Shown: piece after piece, positions 1 through 10,674 of the stretch
Position numbering within the stretch: the stretch's first letter is position 1
Layout of the letters: the number at the start of each line of letters is the position of its first letter
Assembly (NCBI GenBank): GCA_034638255.1
Contig: JAWPGT010000007.1
Span: 62,001-126,000, forward strand
DNA: 64,000 nt
Direction: 5' to 3'
Origin: Coprinus comatus
Taxonomy: Eukaryota; Basidiomycota; Agaricomycetes; Agaricales; Agaricaceae
The notes under the pieces: model-generated
What the model was told of the DNA's origin: nothing
Seen by the model: only the letters and a program-made list of their open reading frames with translations
Databases searched by the model: none
Translations under genes and position numbers: made by a program

Positions 1-440
1 TTAGGCCAAAGATTATGGATTCAGGAGCATCAAACAAGAGATATAGTCAACAGCTCCCCACTTTAATAGCAGCAGTAAGTAAACTCTATATCTGGTAATT
101 AATTGCTGATAAATTATAGGTAGAGAAATTTGCTTGTGAAACAGATGGATATATAATGTTGATATCTCAACAAGCAACAGGATCAGCATCTACCAGCTTT
201 TACACATCTCCAAGGCTTAGAAGGGAGGGAAAAGAGGAGACATTAGAACTTATAAATGAGTTTCAGGACATGGCCCATCTTCTTACCATATCAAGAAGAG
301 AAGAGACAAAGAAGGTTGCAAAAGAGCTTGATCAGGCAAAGAAAGATGCCATACAAGCAAAAGCAGACTTGGAAAGGAAGGATATAGAACTTAAAGAGTT
401 ACAAAATAGATTGAAGGAATTAGAAAAGTTATCAAGATAA
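1..440 (+). CDS. 3' end of a coiled-coil protein gene, partial
   Basis: This is the last part of a gene whose 5' end lies outside the window. An open frame runs from about position 6 to 76, then a GTAAGT donor at 77, an intron ending in ATAG at about 120, and a second exon that stays open to the stop at 438-440. The C-terminal half is charged and strongly heptad-like, rich in E, K, A and L, so it is a coiled coil. No enzymatic motif is visible and I do not recognise the family. It sits at the edge of a repeat-rich stretch, so it could belong to a transposon-associated multicopy family; that is inference only. Confidence 0.45.
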
Positions 441-1983
441 TTTTTAGAAGCTTTATTATTTGTTTTTGGTATAGAAAGAGTATTTTTTTTATAATCCAAA
501 CTTAAATCTTATTTGATGGAGTAATATAAGGCTGAAGATAAAAGATGAGAACTTATCAATAAAAGACATGCAGTGAAAATATGTGAATGAAAATAAAATA
601 AAGTCTTGTTAAGAACAGGGATTGGGGGATGAGTGAGCAATGTCAGGTTGAGGCTTTGGCTTCAACTTATGTGTTGCACCCTTCCAATACTGTGATTAGC
701 CTCACTTGCAAGAGGACTGAATGGTTGGAAAGAATGTTGGGAGGAATTATGGAGGAGAGACAGAGAAAGAGTAAGAGACAGAGGGTTGACTTAGAGTCAG
801 AACAAGACAAGGACAAGAATAAGTGCAGATACCACATTGATATCAGACTAAAGAGTATACATGAGTGACTAGCGATTATATACAGTGTTTACTGATATCA
901 GAATATAATAAGGCAAAACATAATATAACAAACAAGATGGCTGACATACTAAGAAACAATGATGCTGACCAAAAAGGAAAGAGTACTGAAAAGGGAAGTA
1001 GTAATGCAAACAGCAAGTGCAGAAAAGAACAAGTCCATGATGTTGGTGACTGACAGCAAGAAAGACAGTCAGAACTGTTGGAAGATTAGAAGAATTGTTG
1101 GAAGATTGGAAGAATTGTCAGAAGATTAGTCAGTGGCACAGTATGTGACAAGTCTAAAAACTTGTTGTTCAGTAATTATAAACCTGAGGTTAATAACTGA
1201 GGCAAACCATTGAAATGCAACTTTGGAAAGAAATGTTGTGATGGGCAGAGGGAATGGAAACACCAGTGACGAGATCTTAAACCTATGATTGAAGTCTGGA
1301 GGAAAACAGTTACAATGAATGGATGGTAGAATGGAGAGGGTAGTTACTGGTGATTGAGTTTTATAGAACGGTCCCAACTCCATAGTCAAAATCAATAGTT
1401 CCTATAAGAAGAAGTTGAGTAGTTATTGAAGAAGTTGAAGAGGTACTAGCAGTTGGACTCACCTAGAGCTAAGACATGATTTGAACATATTCCCAATTCC
1501 CAAGTTTCCTCCCAAGCTCCATATTGACATTGCAGTGATTTAACACACCGCACTTTGTGAAGCATGTACTAGTAGTGTTGGAAGAATACCAAGCACTGCC
1601 TTGTGCAATGGTATAAACCAAGTTCTCAGACGCCTGCCCTATGTTTCCGCAATAGGTGACAAGCCTTGGGAACTGGAATATCCACATGATACCTCTGCTA
1701 TGGCAAGAGGGAACAAATTCACTTGTTCATCAGGTACTGCACACAAATGAGAGTCTGACAGATGCCCTGGCCACTGACATTAGCCTCATCTCGGATTGTG
1801 AATAGGGGCCTCCTCCTGGATGATAAGGGAAAGGTTGAGAAACTGTTTTGCTGGCAATTGCTTCAAATATACCAGCTGCCTGCAAACAAACACAAACAAA
1901 TTTGCTCACAGAGCACACATTTGGTAAATCTCACTGCCACATCATCTACAAGACCACAACTCTGATTTTGTTTGCAATTGTTG
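441..1983. other. Gene-poor stretch
   Basis: Only short open frames occur here, the longest being a 79-codon frame at 629-868 that is rich in K, R and E. None shows a recognisable domain or a convincing splice continuation. The sequence is AT-rich. It contains a small 20-bp tandem repeat and ends at the inferred start of a copia LTR. Confidence 0.5.
1078..1129. repeat. 20-bp tandem repeat, about 2.6 copies
   Basis: Two full 20-bp units (1078-1097 and 1098-1117) differ at one base and share the core TTGGAAGATT. A partial third copy reaches about 1129. It is purine-rich and has no visible coding role. Confidence 0.75.
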
Positions 1984-2326
1984 TGTAAGCGCAGGAATGT
2001 AGAGCACGACAGGACACGTAGATTAATGAAGGAACGAAGGTGATTGATTAAGAAATGAATGAGTTACACTGCAGACAATGGTATGAGACTGGAACATGAA
2101 GTTATACTATTGTCAGGAGTTGATGGAGTTGTAGCTTGTGATTGCTTTTCTGATCATGTGGTGTTACTGTGTGATGTCACAGCTTGTAGAAGCATCCTGC
2201 AGACACTTGGTAACCTTCTAGTCTCATACCATTGTCTGCAGTGTAACTCATTCATTTCTTAATCAATCACCTTCGTTCCTTCATTAATCTACGTGTCCTA
2301 TCGTGCTCTACATTCCTGTGCTTACA
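1984..2326 (+). mobile_element. Copia 5' LTR, almost entirely palindromic
   Basis: The block starts TGTAAGC and ends GCTTACA, giving the TG...CA ends expected of an LTR, and a primer-binding site follows it directly. Arms 1984-2090 and 2220-2326 are inverted copies of each other, matching at 105 of 107 positions with both differences being transitions. They flank a 129-bp loop. Coding sequence for copia gag begins 125 bp downstream, which is why I call it an LTR and not a free-standing foldback element. No second copy was found in the window, so the 3' LTR is absent. A foldback element inserted next to the primer site remains an alternative. Confidence 0.65.
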
Positions 2327-2338
2327 GGTTATGGGCCC
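2327..2338 (+). other. Retrotransposon primer-binding site (half-tRNA iMet type)
   Basis: The 12 bases GGTTATGGGCCC are complementary to the anticodon stem-loop region of eukaryotic initiator tRNA-Met. They start at the base right after the LTR end. Priming by an internal half-tRNA-Met fragment is known for Drosophila copia and related Ty1/copia elements. The match and its exact position are seen directly; use as a primer is inferred. Confidence 0.75.
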
Positions 2339-2451
2339 TGTGCTTTAAAGACTTACAGACACATTTTTTTTTATTACACACACACTCAGTCTTTCACTCA
2401 ACTCACTCCACTCTCACTCTCTGCACTCTTTTCGCATTTTCTCCTTCAAAA

Positions 2452-4676
2452 ATGGCTTCCTCATCACCAAACTTTGTCAAACTCAACAGCACCAACTACT
2501 TGGTATGGGTAGATGAGATAGAGGCATGGTTTTGTGCCTTTTCTCTCTGGAAAATTGTTTCTGGTGAACATCCAAGGCCTACTCCTTCCCCACCTGCTGT
2601 TCCTTCACCTACTCCTGCTACTACCTCAGAAACTGCCTCTGCCACCACTTCAACCACCCCTTCCCCTCCTGCACCAACCTCTGCCTCTCATTCTGAGGCT
2701 CTAGATGCTTGGGAAGCCAAGGCTGACAAGGCTGCTGGCTGGTTGTTCCTCATGGTTGAGCCAGACCAGAGGATTCATTTCAATGGGATTCAGGATGATC
2801 CATGCAAGATGTAGAAGAGTTTGGAGGGAGTGCATTTGTAGAAGAGGCCTGGGGCTAGGTTCAACAGCTATGACAACCTTTTTAGCATTAGGAAGGGGGA
2901 TGATGAATCTCTGCAGTCTTTGATCAACAGGGTGGAGGAATGTATGAAGAAAATCAAAGATCTTTTCCCACAGGGCTTCTCTCTGGCCTCCCTGGATGAA
3001 GAACTCGCTTCCATGGCTCTTATTAGAGCCCTTCCATCTGAGGATTACTCCTTCTTCACCTCCCACCTCTTCCTCCTTGACAAACTTGACAAAGCCACCA
3101 TCCACCATGCATTCATCAGTGAGGAAATTCAACATTGTAGAAGAGTAGTAGACCTTCCCTCCCATGCCTCCGCTTTTTTGGCAAGGTCCCAGCCCTCCTC
3201 CTCATCTCAGAAATGTGATTTTTGTAGCAGGTCTGACCATGGTATGGCCAAATGCTGGCAATATGAGAAGGCTCAGAAGAAGGCTGTAGAAAACACTCAA
3301 AAAAGCATTCCAATTCGCGTCAAACTTAGGCCAACAAGGCCTCAGAAGCTCCTACACCTTCTCTCACTGCCTCAATCGCTGAATCGGCTGCCTGCATCAA
3401 GGAATTTGCTGGCAATGCAAGTTGTCTCTCTTCTTCCTCTTCTTCATCACCTCTTCAGCTGGATGCTGACTTTCATCGGCTTGCAGACACTGGGGCCACT
3501 TCTCATATGACCCCACACCTTCACTGGTTCAAGACCTACTCCCCAGCTTGCATTCCTGTCTGCTTAGCAGACAATTCAGTTGTTTTTGCAGTTGGTATGG
3601 GTTCAGTGATGTTTCAGCCAGTGTTGAGAGGAAAGAAGGGGAGAGTGGTCAAGTTTTCTAGAGTTTTACATATTCCTGCTTTAAGAAACAATCTCCTTGC
3701 CTGTCTTTACCTTACCCACCATAAAGGCTTCAATATTAACATATCTTCACACTCTCTGGCCTTCAGGAAAGATAGGAAGACTCTGTTTACTACTACCATC
3801 ACTGAATCCAACAATGCCTTGCTTAATGGCACTGTGGTCGCTTCAGAGACCGCATTTTCAGCCTCTACACTCCCCCTTGACCTTTCCCTGTGGCATAGAT
3901 GCCTCATACACCACAATCTTGCTGATTTGAAGAAGCTGATCAGTCAGGAACTTGTTACTGGCCTTTCCCTAGCCTCTGGAGCGCTCCCTGACGCGATTTG
4001 TGAGCCCTGCCTCACTGGGAAGATGCATTCAACCTCATTCTCTCCTTCTACACACTATACTCACTCCCCACTTGATCTGGTGCACTCAGATCTTCATGGA
4101 CCGCTTCCTACAGCTACAGCTCAAGGCTACAAGTACTGGGTGACATTTATAGACGATTCTATGTGTTTTCGGGCTATGTACCTGCTCAAGGCCAGGTCAG
4201 AAGCCTTTGAAGCATTTAAAGCATACAAATCATGGGCTGAGAACTAGCTGGGGACCAAGATCAAGGCTCTACAGGATGATAAAGGGGGTGAATACATGTC
4301 TAAAGCATTCATTTCCTTCACAACTCAGTCTGGGATTGAAAGGAGGCATTCTACTCACAATAGACCACAGCAGAATGGCCTAGCAGAGCGCTCCAATCAC
4401 ACTATGGGTGAGAGAATCACCACAATGCTCTCAGAGTCAGGTTTACCTCCATCTTTCTGGGGTGAATGCTTGGCTGCCATGGTTCATGTTTGGAATTTCC
4501 TTCCCACCTCACCTCTACCCAACACTACACCTTATGAGGCCTTCTATAAGCGAAAACCCGATGTTTCCCACCTTAGAGTATGGGGCTGCACTGCCTATGT
4601 CTATATTCAGAAGGATAAAAGGAAATCTCTGGAGCCTCATATGGAAAAATCTGTTTTTCTTGGATATCTGTTATGA
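2452..4676 (+). pseudogene. Ty1/copia gag-pol remnant, truncated before reverse transcriptase
   Basis: Reading 5' to 3' the remnant shows: a gag N-terminus (from 2452); a long Ser/Thr/Pro-rich insert; a CCHC zinc knuckle at about 3214-3255 (C-x2-C-x4-H-x4-C); an aspartic protease site with DTGA at about 3486; the GAG-pre-integrase His/Cys region at about 3890-4020; and an integrase core with conserved Asp residues and a Glu in the DDKGGEY stretch. The frame is broken near 2812 (TAG), by shifts between 3300 and 3500, and by TAG at 4245-4247. Recognisable similarity stops near 4670 at the FLGY motif, so reverse transcriptase, RNase H and the 3' LTR are missing. The copy cannot be autonomous. 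Confidence 0.9.
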
Positions 4677-7600
4677 ACCCAACTGAATTAGAAGATTCTG
4701 ACTCTGATGATGAACCAAATCAAACCATTTTAATTCTCTTACCAAGCTGGTCACACACCAAGTCTGATGACTCAGACTCCAAGCTGGAGTACTACTCAGT
4801 GGAGGACGATCCTACCACTCTCTAGAAGAACTATTTATAGTTCTGCACAGTATGTATAGCCTCAAGAACTTACTATGAACTATATATATACAGACACACA
4901 GCTGTATACCTGTGTACATTGAAATAGCCACTAATATGCAGCAACTTAGGCACATAGTAGAATGAACTAGTAGTTTCTTTATATTTCTTTATGTCTCTTA
5001 GAACCCAAGTAGATAGTTCTCTTGTCATGTATATTGCTCTCTACTTGTCTGGATACTCATAACCACCGTAGCTGACTAGTAATGACTCACAGACTACCAG
5101 TATGTAGATATCTCTAGAACTTAGTCTAGATAGGTATAAATACACATGTACTAGTAGGGTTAAAAGCCAGGCTTTTAACTGGTTAATTCTAACTCATTAT
5201 TATCCCAAAATAGTCCTAGCCACTGGGCACTAGGATACTAATTGGAAGAATAGTAGTGAAGATTGCCAGCTCGTTCCTACATGGCGCTTGTGTTTTCACC
5301 CACAGGCATCTAACAGTTTGAGGTCTTAACAAATCCCAGTGGAAAATTGATTGTGCATCAGTTGAGATCATCTGACATAATTGCAATGATAGAAAATGCC
5401 AGACCATGCACATACATCTCAGGAATTAGAGAAAAAATAGGGCACTATCTAACATGGTTGGATGAGGTCAGAACCTTTTTCTGAGAAATTCTGACATGGT
5501 CAGGCACCATTTGGTACTTGTTATTTATTTTATATAGCATAATCTAGTCTCTTATAGTATGGTCCAATAGTAGAGGTTCTCAGAAAATGTTATAATTTGA
5601 TAGAATATGTAATACAATAAAATCTAGCATATTCTAACATATATAGTATTCTCTGCTATCTGTATGGTTTCATATTTATCATGACTAATCATTAGAACTA
5701 ATGATGGATGATAGTGTACTTTCCCTTACTTGTTTCATATAGCCTTGGACTAGTGTTTTGTATAGCCTCAGACTAGTAGTTTCTATGTACTCCCACTTGT
5801 TGTTTCACTTATTGTTTCAAGCAGTAGATAGTTTCACCTTTCTATCTCACATGTATCATGCACAACCTACAACCTGAACTCATAGTTGTATAAATACATG
5901 GACAGTGACAGAGATTAAGCTTCAGCTTAATACTCTCTTGTTCCCATTCTTTCTCTATCTTGTTCATTGCCCTCTACTTGATAACCTTAGAACTTGGAGT
6001 CAGCTCTAACTCTTATACAAATGGCTTACTAGTAAGGAACACCTGTGATCTACAGTCTGAGTACTGTGGAGGTCCTCCCCTAAAAGTAGTCTCAGTAAGA
6101 GTAGACATTCTCTTCTACCAGCACCTTGAAGAGGTCTATTGTAGCATTGTCTATACCAAAATAGAGGTATAGGCAAGTTTATAACACTATCTGACATTTC
6201 CTGGCTTCATTTTCCAGATACATAAAATAATCCAGAAAGTCTATTGAATAGAAATGTTAGTAAATATAAGAGAAGTTCAAATTAATAATTACATATAGCA
6301 ACATGTACTGAAATCAAAATCTGATGCTTTTTTTAATGAGTAAGATTTTTGCAGTTGTTTCAGTATTTATAATGTAGTAGAATTTTAGAAACCATATTAC
6401 TTACCAAAAAAACACAAGTAAAGGCATAGTCTTTGTCAAAAATTGGGCAGACAACTTGAGACTTTGAGTCTCAACATATATGTCAGAATAATATCAGAAT
6501 TCTGGATATATGCACTTACCAATGACCAGTAAGTTATCACCCACTACCAAGTATACTGACATGATCAAGAATCAAGATATCTGCTAGCTTTAGGTTTGAG
6601 TAAATGTGTGTCACAAAGTATGCAGTGAGAGTCATGACATGGATTAGTTAAAAGTAGAGATATGTAGTGGTCTCTGATATTAACATCTATATGGTTGAAT
6701 AGGCTGTAGATGTAGTGCAGTATGTTGAGTGGATGGTAGAGACAAAAGGTTCTCCCTCAAAAGTTGTGACACATTCCTTTTGGTTTCACTTGTGTGACTA
6801 TATGCACACCAGTTGGGCAGGTTGGTGGACAGTGTAGTTACTTAGAAGCCAAAGTGGCCTCAAGGTACCTTATAATAAAGAAATCAAACTACCAAAACAC
6901 TGATGTAAGCCCTATGAACTCCAATAGTACCAGAAAATGACTGAAATGGGTAGTAATCAAAATCTGGTATTCTATAAATATGTCAGAATTGATTAGATAC
7001 TCCCAGATCACACCAAACCATACCAAATGATCTCAGATGGATTTTTCACTAGGACTCAATATTGATTGATGTTGTGATTAATAACAGTTTGGCATTGGTT
7101 GAGCACATGTCATGGGGTTAGACCCTGAATTCCACCAAATTCCCTGTCCTTGGGAGATCTGGATATTCTTCCTTCAAAACCTTACCCTCATCAGATTCAA
7201 GGATTTATTTAGGATATGTTCCTGGACTTGATGATAAGATGTCATTTGGAGGTGGAGATGGGGGAAGCAACTTGGGCTCAGTATTGTAATTGAATAGCAT
7301 TAAGATACTAGAGGAATTCAGGTTACTAGTAGTAGTAGTATCACAAAACAATGTTTCTTGAGATTCTTGATGATGTATAGTGTTGCTTTCTGAGACCAAA
7401 GCAATTGTAGTATCTAAAATTTATTAATTGGTATTAGACTCCATGCTATTTGGCATAATTTTGATAACAAAATTCACTTAAACTATCACTATCTCTTTCT
7501 GTAGAAGAGTCATGCATATGTTTCATTCCCAAGTCTGCTAGCATACTTTTTGCTGCTCTAATCTCTCTCTCTCTCCACCTCTACCTGTGCCTCTTTTTGC

Positions 7601-8894
7601 TGTTTCTGTAAACAGGTAGGACAACCTCAATGTGTGATAACAGAAGTGTCCTGAATACTTTGAATATGCACAAATTCATTGCAAAGGTCACATTTGACAA
7701 CATATTTGAGTTGTCCTTTTATTTCATTATAGTAGTAAATTTGATAGTGTATTTTGTCTTTACCAAAGGATGCAATAGCATCACACAGAGGTTGTAATGG
7801 CATATAAATGAGTTACATCACTTTCCCACAGTATATTGAGCCTAGAGCTGCCTACTAGTTACTGTCCAGTCTGAGCCTTCCACCTCAGCTTCAATATATG
7901 TATACTAGGCTGGAGTTCTGCTCTGAGGATTCATCTTACTAGAATCAAGTTCTGCCAATGTTCTATCTCCTAAAACAGTCCCAGAATGCCCCAATAGGAA
8001 CCCTTTCATCCATTGTATCTGCTACAACAGAAATAATTATATTTGTACACTGGGTATAAGATCAATTTTCACAGGCAAAGTTAGCAGTGGCACCCTCCCC
8101 TAGCTTCCATCAGGAAATTGTGCATTTACTTGGGTCTACCTTAGGGTTGCTTAGACTACTTGTTGTACTTGTATGTCCTGTTGGAAAATTTCACTTTAAT
8201 CGTTTCATACTTTGCTTTGCATTATATGGCAGCTCCTTATTGGTTGTAGTTAGTGTTTCACCTATGTGTTTCAACCCCTGTATCAACTCCTGTTTCATGT
8301 ATAATTACCTGACATGTAGTAGACACCTGACTCCTTTCTAGTCATACCACGGACCATTACATTCTCCTATAAGTAGTTTACATTTGCTCCTGTATTCTAC
8401 AGTTCTCAAACTAACAAGTTCTCTTACACTCTACTCTCTCTACAAAGTCAACATACTAACTACCACTTTGTGCATATCATTATACAACTATGTCTTCATA
8501 CATACACATTGCTTTCAACATGTCCTTGGTGAAAAATTGCCCAAGGTACTCTGAGGAACATTTTAGTTCCAAGTTGGGCCAAGGATAGAACCAAGTACAT
8601 CTTCAAGTATTTACTTGATCACAAAAAATGTCAAACTTAGTTCACATTATTAATGCTATTTGTTTTTGTTTCTGATCAATGATTATTGATCACCACATAT
8701 GTTTTGAAACTTTTGATGTTATCAGATTTGGACTTTGCAAAAAAAGCGGATGAGTGTGACATCCTACTCTCCTTGTCACACATCACTCACTCCATGTCAC
8801 ATCCCAATGGCAACAATCTCACAAGATCATAATACCTCTGCCACATCATTACATCCCTATTCACTCAATTCCTAACAGAATCTCACGTTTTTAG
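4677..8894. other. AT-rich, gene-free repeat relic zone
   Basis: Just after the copia remnant an acidic open frame of about 48 codons (4676-4825, ending TAG) has no recognised match and could be the tail of another element. No frame longer than about 84 codons follows and none shows a domain. A stretch around 5870-5950 has a TATA-like TATAAATA and a pyrimidine-rich leader that resembles LTR sequence, but no matching partner was seen. I see no RNA gene here. Confidence 0.5.
5159..5179. repeat. Perfect 10+1+10 bp palindrome
   Basis: GTTAAAAGCC, a single A, then the exact inverted copy. It lies in gene-free repeat sequence. It could be a remnant of a terminal inverted repeat or chance; no function is supported. 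Confidence 0.6.
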
Positions 8895-9990
8895 GCTCTC
8901 TAGAATTGTCTCATTATTTCGCTTCGAATGGCGGCAGTTACGCGTCATGTGGGGTAGTACTTGTACTATGACAGCCACTTTATTGCACAATGTCAGTATA
9001 CAATGTTTTGGGTCTGGTGTACTCATTCCATCACACATTGGCATGTAACTAGGCTCTTTGGAACTGGCTTTTTTTCCGCTTTGAACAAGCCTAGCCACGC
9101 GTGCTGTGGCATAGTTCTCATGGTTTGACATGGCTAATAATGGTATGTCATCACCTAATAGTATCTTGAGGCTGCTTCACTCATTTCGTTACATAGAGCC
9201 GTGTATCTAGGCTTGTTTAAACGACCCGTAACTCCTCCATAGCCAACCGAAGTTGCTTGTGCAGTGGGGAAGGATTGGAGGTGTAGTGAGCAATACTCTG
9301 GTACTGGGTCCCAGGTGAGTTACTCTAATTAAATGTCTAACATTTCGCTTGATACATGTTCAATCCTTATGATTTTAGGTCCATTACAATTGTCTTGACA
9401 ACGCTGTTCGAACGGTGCCATCCGCACTCCACACCACCCAAAACTCATGTGCCGACGTGCACATCTCTAGTAAGTTACCATATTTGTTCCTCCCCAACTA
9501 AATGTGTAATATGTCACTCAATATATATGCACTCCTTTTGTATCTAGGCTCATTAGAATCAGCTAAACCGCACCGTTTGAACGGTACCATCTGCACTGCA
9601 CACTGCCCAAAACCCATGTGCCGACATGCACATCTCTGGTAAGTTACCACATATGTTCCTCCCCAACGAAATAACTGATATGTCATTCAATATCTGTGCA
9701 CTCCTCCTGTACTTAGGTTTGTTAAAACCGTCTAAACGGCGTTGTTACAACGATACCATCCGCACCATGCACCCCTCAAAACTCATGTACCGACATGCAG
9801 ATCTTTGGTAAGTTACTATATATATATTACTCTCCAACTAAATAACTAATAACTCGCCCATTTCTTATCCAATCTTTTTGTGTTTAGGCTCGTTATAACC
9901 ACATTAACTGCCCCTTTCCAACGCTGGTACTCGCACGCCGTACGGTTGAGTATCATGCTTTGTGTGATGTGATCTTTGTAACACATCATC
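8895..9990 (+). repeat. Tandem satellite of seven splice-boundary-like units
   Basis: Seven divergent units start at 8895, 9053, 9211, 9379, 9548, 9717 and 9888, giving periods of 158, 158, 168, 169, 169 and 171 bp. Each begins right after a TAG (GATTTTAG, TATCTAG, ACTTAG, GTTTAG), usually followed by GCTC or GTTTGTTA. Units four to six contain a 91-bp block ending at GTAAGTTAC (donor at 9470, 9639 and 9808), then about 78 bp up to the next TAG. Unit three has GTGAGTTAC at 9315. So the array looks like repeated exon plus intron. A 91-bp block is not a multiple of three and the blocks carry no shared open frame, so it is probably non-coding satellite or a decayed gene array. The unit length is close to nucleosome size. 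Confidence 0.8.
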
Positions 9991-10674
9991 CAAGGTTCGC
10001 TTTTTCTCTCCATTTTATGTTAATAATTACGTATTTCACTATTACAGTCTCTACTCTGATACAAAGGTATGAGAATGTATTAATACTGTAGACTAAGTTA
10101 GTATATCACATGTATTATTACAACTTCAATGATATTTTTTTTATTGTCCTTATTCCCTTACTTGGTGTGACCTTGAGAGTACTTGAATTATCCCGAAAAT
10201 GCGAATAAAATCCTGTAAAATATAATTACAAGGTAGTAAAGTAACTTCCATGTGCTGTCGAAGTATGTTCAAGGCTATTCAAGTACACCCAAGTTAGAGG
10301 GACCTACTTGGGGCTCCTTGGGACAAATTTTCCAAGGAACCCCAAGGACAATTTTACTCTTCTTTGAATTCTATTGGGGTGTACTTGGAGTTCCTTGGGA
10401 GCCTTTCCAAGGAACTCCAAGCACCTCCAAGGACATGCACGAAATCCTGATGCTCGCTGAGTCGGGGATTTCATATCATAACTATCTTTCATCAACTAAT
10501 CATTCAGTGATTCCCATAAGCAGTGTTTGTGTAAGAAGGCGGAGTATTACTATACAATGATGATACAGAAGAGAAAGAAAAACCTATAATCTTTTTCCAA
10601 CTATGTGATAATATGGAACCACAACCTAGCATATTTTGTTTCTGTTAAGATAGAGTAATAAAGATGTAACTGTT
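9991..10674. other. Gene-free spacer downstream of MET5
   Basis: AT-rich sequence between the satellite and the 3' end of the sulfite reductase gene. It holds the two tandem hairpins listed separately and nothing else I can support. Confidence 0.5.
10307..10421. repeat. Two tandem 15-bp stem hairpins
   Basis: Hairpin one pairs 10307-10321 with 10332-10346 with one mismatch and a 10-nt loop. Hairpin two pairs 10384-10398 with 10407-10421 perfectly with an 8-nt loop. The two stems are near-copies of each other (core CCAAGGAA...CCAAG), spaced 75-77 bp apart, and CCAAGG motifs recur on both sides. This could be the fold of a short repeat element or a small structured RNA. Confidence 0.7.

Noticed and set aside
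1984..2326. Free-standing MITE/foldback element
   Set aside because: TG...CA ends, the immediate initiator-Met primer site and copia gag 125 bp downstream make an LTR the simpler reading; kept only as an alternative.
7561..7580. Short CT microsatellite as a regulatory element
   Set aside because: Only a few repeats in gene-free sequence with no gene nearby to regulate.
8895..9990. CRISPR-like or protein-repeat array
   Set aside because: Units are divergent over their whole length with no constant repeat plus variable spacer, the genome is eukaryotic, and 91-bp blocks do not keep a reading frame.
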